Assembly (NCBI GenBank): GCA_037501455.1
Contig: CM074861.1
Coordinates: 94,031,001-94,095,000, forward strand
DNA: 64,000 nt
Reading direction: 5' to 3'
Source of the DNA: Lantana camara
Taxonomy: Eukaryota; Streptophyta; Magnoliopsida; Lamiales; Verbenaceae
Notes under the pieces: generated by a model
Database searches by the model: none
Told to the model about the DNA's origin: nothing
The model's input: only the letters and a program-made list of their open reading frames with translations
In this document: positions 57,951 to 64,000 of the stretch, in pieces
Position numbering within the stretch: position 1 is the first letter of the stretch
Layout of the letters: every line of letters begins with the position of its first letter
Made by a program: the position numbers and the translations under genes

Positions 57951-59376
57951 TTCCATTTCGTTTATGCTCAATCTGCAAACCAAGACAATATTTGGTTTGT
58001 CCAAGATCTTTCATTTCAAACTCATTTTTCAAGTAAACTGTTGTTTCTTGTATTTCTTTAGCAGTTCCAATGATATTCAAATCATCGACATAGACTGTGA
58101 TAATCACATATCCAGATGTTGTTTTCTTAATATATACGCATGGACAAATAGGGTTATTCACATACCCTTTCTTTGATAGAAATTCGCTCAAGCGATTGTA
58201 CCACATGTGCCCGGATTGTTTTAACCCATAAAGAGACCTTTGTAATATGATCGAATACTTCTCTTTAGATTTTGATTCAAATGCAGCATGCATTTTGAAT
58301 CCTTCCGGGATTTTCATATAAATATCACTATCAAGTGATCCATATAAATAGGCTGTAACAACATCCATGAGACGCATTTCCAGTTCCTGAGAAACTGTTA
58401 GGCTGATTAAGTATCGAAACGTACTTGCATCCATGACAGGAGAATACGTTTCCTCATAATCAATTCCAGGTCTTTGAGAAAATCCCTGAGCAACAAGTCT
58501 TGCCTTATACCTTGTTACCTCATTTTTCTCATTTCGTTTTCGTACGAAGACCCATTTATATCCGACAGGTTTCACACCTTTGGGAGTGAGGACAATAGGT
58601 CCAAACACATTTCGTTTATTCAGGGAATTCAATTCAGACTGAATAGCGTCTTTCCCTTTTATCCAGTCATGTCTATTTCGACATTCAGTGATAGATCTTG
58701 GCTCAGGATCTTCATTTTCATGAGTGATATCATGTGCTACGGCATAAGAGAATATATCATCAACTTTGATATCACTTCTATTCCACAACTTTCTTGAATG
58801 AAAGTAATTTATTGAGATTTCCTCATTAATCTCACTTTGTGTCTCTTCTGGGACACTATCCTTGTCTTGTGTCTCTTCTGGGACATTATCCTCGTCTTGT
58901 GTCTCTTCTGGGACACATTCCTCATTTTGTGTCTCTTCTGGGACACTTTGTTCACTGTTGGGGTCATTATTCACATTTGCTCCTTTTCTTTTACGAGGAT
59001 TTTTATCTTTAGAGCCAATTGGTCTACCACGCTTCAGGCATGCTGTAGACTCGTGAGTGACATTCTTCTCGGATTGTCCTTTCGGAACCTCAATCCGAGC
59101 AGGAGCATTAACAGCTGGTATATATGATTTCGTCACTCTTTTTGTATCTGTAAATGCATCTGGCAATTGATTTGCAATGCCTTGCAAATGTACAATCTTT
59201 TGTACTTCCATCTCGCATTGCTTTGTGCGTGGATCAAGATGCAATAATGATGGTGTATACGATGTAATATCTTTTTCCAGCTGTTTATTTTCTCCCCCTA
59301 ATGTTGGGAAATCATTCTCATTGAAATGACAATCAGCAAAGCGTGCTGTAAAGACATCACCCCGTTCGGGGTTCAA
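57951..59376 (-). pseudogene. pol: Copia D, integrase tail and reverse transcriptase
   Basis: Resumes after a frameshift with GDVFTARFADCHFNENDFP. A linker holds four 10-residue repeats of the form VPEETQxExx (58957-58838). RT motifs: VFVRKRNEKNEVTRYKARLV, DYEETYSPVMDASTFR, DVVTAYLYGSLDSDIYMKIP, QRSLYGLKQSGHMWY and the catalytic YVDDLN (58100-58083). The reading start at 59376 is a TTG within the frame, not a start codon. Confidence 0.9.
58838..58957. repeat. Four 30-bp in-frame repeats in the copia D linker
   Basis: TGTGTCTCTTCTGGGACA begins at 58838, 58868, 58898 and 58928. Reading on the minus strand they encode tandem VPEETQ units, acidic and probably unstructured. Confidence 0.9.
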
Positions 59377-59449
59377 GATATCTTATGATAGATGGGCTCT
59401 CATAGCCAACATAAATTCCCAACTTTCTCTGAGGTCCCATTTTACTGCG

Positions 59450-60658
59450 TTATGGTGGTGCTAAAGGCACATACACCGCACAACCAAAAATTCTCAAATG
59501 GGAGATATTCGGTTCTTGCCCAAATGCAAGTTGATATGGGGAGTATTTATGATAAGCACTTGGTCTTATGCGAATTAAAGATTTAGCACGTAAGACCGCA
59601 TGACCCCAAACTGAAATTGGTAGCTTTGTTCTCATTATCACTGGTTTAGCAATAAGCTGAAGGAGTTTAATCAATGATTCAGCTAAACCATTTTTTGTAT
59701 GTACATGAGCAACTGGATGTTCGACAACAATCCCAGTTGACATACAATAATCATTGAAAGTCTGAGACTTGAATTCACCAGCATTATCGAGCTGAACTTT
59801 CTTGATCATATGATTAGGAAATTGCGCTCGTAATTTAATGATCTGAGCTAGCAAACTCGCAAATACCACATTACGAGTTGATAGCAAGCAAACATGTGAC
59901 CACCTACTTGAGGCATCTATCAATACCATAAAGTATCTAAATGGTCCACATGGTGGATGAATCGGTCCACATATATCACCTTGAATACGCTCAAGAAAAG
60001 CAGGTGATTCATATTGTATCTTAGCTGGTGATGGTCTCAAGATTAACTTTCCAAGAGAACAAGCTGTACACGGATCCTTTTTCATTTGAGGAAGCTTCTG
60101 GTCCCTCAATGGATGCCCACATGTACTTTCAATGATCTTTCGCATCATTGTTGAACCAGGATGACCCAACCGGTCATGCAAAATATCTAGCATTGAATTA
60201 TCAATGTGCTTATCTTTAACTACCATATGTGATTCAATCACATATGTGTATGTATAATGCAATCCAGAAGGGAGCATTGGTAGTTTTTCCAATATGTATC
60301 TCTCCCCTGATTTATAGGCCGTAAGATACATATATTTCTCGATACCTTCAGTCCCAGACTGAGTATCATATTTATGAGAATATATATCATTGAAACTCAA
60401 CAAGTTTCTTTTGGATTTTGGCGCATATAAGGCATTTTCTATTGAGAACTTTGTACCATTTTGTAACGAAAAGTTTGCCTTGCCAATCCCTTCAATCAGG
60501 TCAGAAGGACCCGATATTGTATTCACAATGGTTCTTGTTAGATTTAACCGTGAAAAGAACCTTTTGTCTTTTAGAATAGTATGAGTTGTGCCACTATCGG
60601 GTATGCACAAATTCTCTTCATTAACTATTCTTTCGACTCTTTTCTCAGAGTGATTCAT
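59450..60658 (-). pseudogene. pol: Copia D, protease and integrase
   Basis: MNHSEKRVERIVNEENLCI, then protease IPDSGTTHTILKD (60600), GAG-pre-integrase HDRLGHPGSTMMRKI with CTACSLGK, and integrase core residues in GDICGPI, VQLDNAGEFKSQ and TKNGLAESLIK. It ends FGCAVYVPLAPP. The segment MGPQRKLGIYVGY that should follow is found in another frame, so a frameshift lies at about 59450. The ATG at 60658 is the first Met of the frame; there is no gag upstream. Confidence 0.88.
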
Positions 60659-60804
60659 ATCAAAACTTCACATAAACATATAATTTTGATATGAAAATTG
60701 GTCATGAATTAAAAGCAGGAAAGATACTTCATATTGCAATATATGAAAAGTGCATAATAGTTTCTAAAGATCTAGTACGAGATAAACGACAACAATCAAG
60801 CACT

Positions 60805-60810
60805 TTTATT
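60805..60810 (-). terminator. AATAAA polyadenylation signal after the mini-gene
   Basis: Minus strand AATAAAAGTGC, 25 bases after the TAA. Confidence 0.4.
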
Positions 60811-60834
60811 CGAATAGATAATTCATACAATGAT

Positions 60835-61002
60835 TTACATACCAAGCTCAAACATTAAGCCAATAAGCAACATGGGAATAACAGGAAACATAATGAAAGC
60901 GGTATACAAATACGTATCTCTTTTCGAGTGATCTCCAACATAGACAAGTATGATAAGAGCAATTACTGAAACTATTATGAAAATTGCCTGAGCCGATAAC
61001 AT
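60835..61002 (-). CDS. Small two-helix membrane protein ORF inside copia D
   Basis: 55 codons from ATG 61002 to TAA 60835. It starts MLSAQAIFIIVSVIALIILV, followed by a short polar loop YVGDHSKRDT and a second hydrophobic segment with FIMFPVIPMLLIGLMF, ending ELGM. Two predicted membrane helices of about 17-20 residues with a charged turn between. A TATA box lies about 97 bases upstream (61106-61099) and AATAAA 25 bases downstream (60810-60805). It stands where gag is expected. I do not recognise the family. The ORF could be chance, but the hydrophobic pattern and the flanking signals together argue for a real or recently real gene. Confidence 0.5.
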   Translation of the reverse strand: MLSAQAIFIIVSVIALIILVYVGDHSKRDTYLYTAFIMFPVIPMLLIGLMFELGM

Positions 61003-61098
61003 CTTGATATGCGAAAAATTAGTAACGAGATCTTCTAGAGTTTTAGAGAGTAAGAAGTAGGATATAGAAGTGGATGAATTGTATATACCAAAATCATC

Positions 61099-61106
61099 TA
61101 TTTATA
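61099..61106 (-). promoter_or_regulatory. TATA box of the mini-gene in copia D
   Basis: Minus strand TATAAATA within CTCCTATAAATAGATG. Upstream, GCCGTTGCA-like words recur three times (near 61130, 61140 and 61195) around an AT microsatellite. Confidence 0.5.
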
Positions 61107-61143
61107 GGAGAAAACCTCCAACTAACCGTTGCAGACTAGCCGT

Positions 61144-61146
<3 letters not shown>

Positions 61147-61182
<36 letters not shown>
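61147..61182. repeat. AT dinucleotide microsatellite
   Basis: About 18 AT units upstream of the mini-gene TATA box. Confidence 0.9.
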
Positions 61183-61186
<4 letters not shown>

Positions 61187-61637
61187 AAATATAGCCGTTG
61201 CAAAAAGTGTATATATATGTATTTATTTTAATTTTATTTAGAACACAAAAATTCATAATGATAGTTTATGCATGCTTAATATTGATAAAAATATATGCAG
61301 GGTAATAATCATATAAGCACAAATATCGACAATTAGGACAAAATTAAGTGCACATAATTATACGCTGCATAAATAAATAAATCGGTGGCACAAAATTTTC
61401 GATGCATAAATAGGTATTAAAACGAGGCATAGATATAGGTATTAAAACGAGGCATAGATATTCATAATAATATTATACATAAGAACGCAAATAGATCGGT
61501 AGCATAGATACGTGAATAAGTAGATACGAAACTTACTACAATTTAGCCTTTCTTGAGATGTTCGATCGCCAATATCGAACAACCTTCAAGCGGCGTGAAA
61601 CCTCTCCGAAGAAATAAGAATGACCGTGCTGATAACG

Positions 61638-61968
61638 TGTTGCGAAATAGAATCACAATAACGCGAACCAACAAAAATATTGAAGAGAAAATTCTTCTTG
61701 AGAGAAACTATGAAATTGTATTCTAAATCGACTTCTTCAACTTATAAAAATGAACGTACATAGGGCCCTATATATAGGAAGAATTTGTAATGTGAACATG
61801 AGCAAAAACGCGGTTGCTTAACCGCGTTAACTATGCGTAATCTTAGCCGTGTTAACTACGCGGCATTACAGCTTCATCCAGCTATCATTGCATGCGGCAA
61901 TTTGGCATTCCACAATGTCAAGGTTTGTGGCTTCATTTATGGAGCCACAATTGTTGGTCTTTCTAACA
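61638..61968 (-). repeat. 5' LTR of copia D
   Basis: Same sequence apart from a few substitutions; the 12-bp-arm hairpin has one change that would leave a G-U pair. Confidence 0.92.
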
Positions 61969-62202
61969 GTTTTAAGCTTATATGCCTGTAATTGGTTATG
62001 TTATGTGATCCTGTAGCTTCCGCACTTTCGATTTATTTTGTTGCGCACTCTATTCAGGGTCTAGACCGCCTAGCCTAGAGTTGATTTTGGTTGTCACCCG
62101 TTCGCCATGGTTCAATGCGGGGACGGAGTTCCCATTTCGGTACCCGTGTTGGGCTATGGTGCGGGGGATGTGGCGCCCTCCGCTTCGGGGTGTTACACCC
62201 TC

Positions 62203-62415
62203 GGAGTCCAGAGAAAACCATGGGGCCTTCTTTCTGATTTTTCGTGCCTCCACCTTGTCAGTGGGATAAACACCATCTTTGATAAATCTCACTATGTCGT
62301 CAAGCCAACAGGGCTCGTGAGGATCGATCATGGCTACCATTTGTTTGGTGACCTCCCTTACCAATGGCTCTTCAGTTCTAAGGAACGTGATAGAGCGCTC
62401 GCATGAACCTTCCAA
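62203..62415 (-). pseudogene. pol: Tat-F, start of integrase region before the E insertion
   Basis: SCERSITFLRTEEPL, MIDPHEPCWLDDIVRFIKDG and ARKIRKKAPWFSLDSEG; it continues on the far side of solo LTR E at 53885 with EGRLFKKSFQ. The split follows from the CCCTC duplication. Confidence 0.88.
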
Positions 62416-62853
62416 TGCTGAGGCAAATTTTGAAAGAGCGTCAGCGCGCTCGTTTTTTGCTCGTGGGACCTGGAGTAGATGGAATTCCTTGAATTTCTAA
62501 ATGATCTCTTTAGCCTTTTTCAAATACTGCACCATGGTGGTTTCTCGAGCCTCATAAGTTCCTTCAATCTGGCTCGCAATCAATTGTGAATCAACATAAG
62601 CGGTAATTCTGGAAGCTCCATTTTGAAAAGTAATTTTCAGCCCTTGCACGAGGGCCTCGTATTCTACTTCGTTATTGGTGACCTGGAAATCCAATCTGAT
62701 TGCGAAGTCTATCTCGATTCCACTGGGGTCTCTAAGGGTTACCCCTGCTCCTCCCCCTTGAGAGGTTGAGGAAACATCCGTGTGCAGGACCCATAAACCG
62801 TTATTTTCAGGAACGGCGGGCTCTAATCCAAAAGGCTCAACCAATAAATCCAT
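62416..62853 (-). pseudogene. pol: Tat-F archaeal-type RNase H
   Basis: LHTDVSSTSQGGGAGVTLRD, FQVTNNEVEYEALVQGLK and ITAYVDSQLIASQIEGTYEA. The first motif reads TDVSS where Tat-A has TDGSS. The glycine run is normal here, unlike the 15-G run of Tat-A. A stop (TAG) lies at 62497-62499. Confidence 0.86.
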
Positions 62854-63456
62854 GATGACCTGCGCTTGTATGGCAGTTCTGGGCTCGAAACTTAAGTCAA
62901 ACTGGCTTAATTCAATAGCCTACTTTATCAGTCTTCCAGATACGCCTGGCTTGGACAACACTTGCTTTAATGGTTGATCTATGAGGACAGTTATTGAGTG
63001 TGCCTGGAAGTACGGCCTCAACCGTAGTGACGCGTTGATGAGGGCGAATGCAAACTTTTCGATTTCCAAATACTTTCCCTCGGGCCCCTGCAATGTTTTG
63101 CTCAAATAGTAGACAGACAAGTGTTTACGCTCTCGTATGGCTATCAGGACTGCGCTAGTAGCCTCAGTGGAAACGGAGAGGTACATAAACAACCTCTCAC
63201 CCTCAATTTGCTTTGTCAGGAGCGGAGTGCTCGAAAGGTAAGCCTTCATGTCCTGTAATGCTTTCTCACATTCCTCAGTCCAAGCAAAATTTCGAGCATT
63301 GCGCAGAATTTTGAAGAAAAGGAGGTTTCTGTCTGCTGAGCGTGAGATGAATCTGTTCAAAGAAATGATTTTCCCTACCAGCACCTGTACCTTCCTAAGG
63401 TTACGAGGGCAAGGGATGCCCAAAATGGCTTTGATTTTTTTCCGGATTAGCCTCAA
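62854..63456 (-). pseudogene. pol: Tat-F RT connection and RNase H
   Basis: IPCPRNLRKVQVLVGKIISL, LLFFKILRNARNFAWTEECE, FMYLSVSTEATSAVLIAIRE and HSITVLIDQPLKQVLSKPG; stop at 62920-62922 (TAG in place of the Trp codon of IKWSIEL). A frameshift near 63440 separates it from RT. Confidence 0.86.
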
Positions 63457-64000
63457 TCCCCCGTTGGCTGACCATGTAACCTAAGAATCTTCCTCCTCGT
63501 ACTCCAAAAGTATATTTTGAGGGATTTAACTTCATGCCGTATTGGCGCAGGATGGCAAATGTGCACTTGAGATCCTCAAGGTGCAAGCTTTGACGCTCGC
63601 TCTTAATAATCATATCATCCACGTACATCTCCATGGACCCCTCGATTTATTTCTCAAACATCTTGTTAACGAGGCACTCGTAAGTGGCCCCAGCGTTCTT
63701 GAGCCCAAAAGGCATAACCAAGAAGCAGTATACACCCAAGTGGACAACAAATGAAGTTTTGGGACGGTCCTCTAGGGCCATAAAGATTTGATAGTACCCT
63801 TGAAACGCATCCATCATACTCATGAGCTCGCAGCCGGCGGTCGAATCTACCAGCTGATCTATTCGGGGTAATGGGTAGGGATCCTTGGGGCAGGCCTTGT
63901 TAAGATCAGTGAAGTCATTGCACATGCGCCATTTGTTTGCGCTCTTTGGTACCAGGACCACGTTGCATAACCATTTCGGATATAGTATAGGCTCAATATA
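63440..64000 (-). pseudogene. pol: Tat-F reverse transcriptase, cut by the window edge
   Basis: LVPKSANKWRMCNDFTDLNK, SMMDAFQGYYQIFMA, MPFGLKNAGATYECLVNK, a TAA after MFEK (63644-63646), then MEMYVDDMIIKSE with the catalytic YVDD, and LGYMVSQRGIEANPEK. The 5' part continues beyond 64000. Confidence 0.88.

Larger units (their letters stand above)
56608..61968 (-). mobile_element. Element D: Ty1/copia retrotransposon lacking gag, with a mini-gene in its place
   Basis: LTRs 56608-56938 and 61638-61968, 331 bp each, with about five differences by eye; GTTTT duplicated at 56603-56607 and 61969-61973. It reads on the minus strand. Next to the 5' LTR is CGTTATCAGCACG (61637-61625), the PBS region; next to the 3' LTR is the PPT AAGGGGGAG (56942-56950). 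Order: mini-gene (61106-60805), protease, integrase, RT, RNase H, the copia order (integrase before RT). Two or more frameshifts break pol. No capsid or zinc knuckle is seen between PBS and protease. Confidence 0.92.
53891..62197 (+). mobile_element. Solo LTR E, chromovirus type, carrying copia element D
   Basis: TGTAACATCCCGC...GGGGTGTTACA with CCCTC duplicated at 53886-53890 and 62198-62202. Without D it is about 2.9 kb. Layout: leader hairpin GGAATT/AATTCC (54281-54300), donor AAG/GTAAGC (54668), palindrome cluster (54949-55086), CAGTC/GACTG hairpin (56314-56328), pyrimidine tract and TTTGCAG (56381). Its 55840-55990 segment matches LTR B. It interrupts integrase of Tat-F. Confidence 0.92.
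48529..64000 (-). mobile_element. Tat-F: second Tat-lineage element, minus strand, both ends missing
   Basis: Reading right to left: RT (from the window edge), RNase H, archaeal-type RNase H and integrase to 52766, then a spacer and the antisense gene on the plus strand (48865-51790) with its promoter at 48529-48583. The order and sequence mirror Tat-A. Its 3' LTR is missing at the left junction with M. Integrase is split by solo LTR E between 53885 and 62203. Confidence 0.88.

Noticed and set aside
53891..62197. Reading E as a full-length element with D as its internal region
   Set aside because: D has its own LTRs, TSD and copia gene order; E has only one LTR, as shown by the CCCTC duplication outside it.

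Overview
This window is plant nuclear DNA, very probably from a flowering plant. It contains one ordinary-looking host gene, an intronless CBL-interacting protein kinase (CIPK) at 23154-24497, within about 6 kb of AT-rich single-copy-looking sequence (20385-26371). Almost everything else is nested LTR retrotransposons. Boundaries were read from TG...CA termini, 5-bp target-site duplications (TSDs), primer-binding sites (PBS) and polypurine tracts (PPT).

Left block (1-20384): a plus-strand Ty3/gypsy element of the Tat lineage (here Tat-A). It has gag, protease, RT, RNase H, a second archaeal-type RNase H, integrase, an additional spliced gene on the opposite strand, and a 3' LTR. Its gag is interrupted by a truncated solo LTR (B, from 741), which in turn carries a young non-autonomous element (C, 1046-9326, TSD CATAT) with two 2629-bp LTRs and no coding capacity.

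Right block (26372-64000): the remains of an old Tat-like element (M) are split by a Tekay-type chromovirus (K, 27680-40268, TSD ACACC, itself carrying a hAT element at 31791-32707), by solo LTR L (40428-43889, TSD TATCC), and by solo LTR G (44803-48135, TSD GGAGC), which carries a further solo LTR H (47141-47970, TSD AAATT). From about 48529 a second Tat element (Tat-F) runs on the minus strand to the window end. Its integrase is split by solo LTR E (53891-62197, TSD CCCTC), and E is split by a copia element D (56608-61968, TSD GTTTT).

All retroelement open reading frames carry stops or frameshifts, so no complete autonomous element is present. The most interesting signals are structural. 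(1) Several unrelated-looking chromovirus-type LTRs carry a cluster of family-specific GC-rich palindromes at a comparable position, inside what looks like an LTR intron with a conserved hairpin/branch-site module. (2) The antisense gene of both Tat copies has the same three-exon structure and the same E2F-like plus TATA promoter. (3) Copia D has no gag; in its place is a self-contained mini-gene (TATA, 55-codon two-helix membrane ORF, AATAAA). (4) A 90-bp tandem repeat in Tat-F encodes a series of hairpins.
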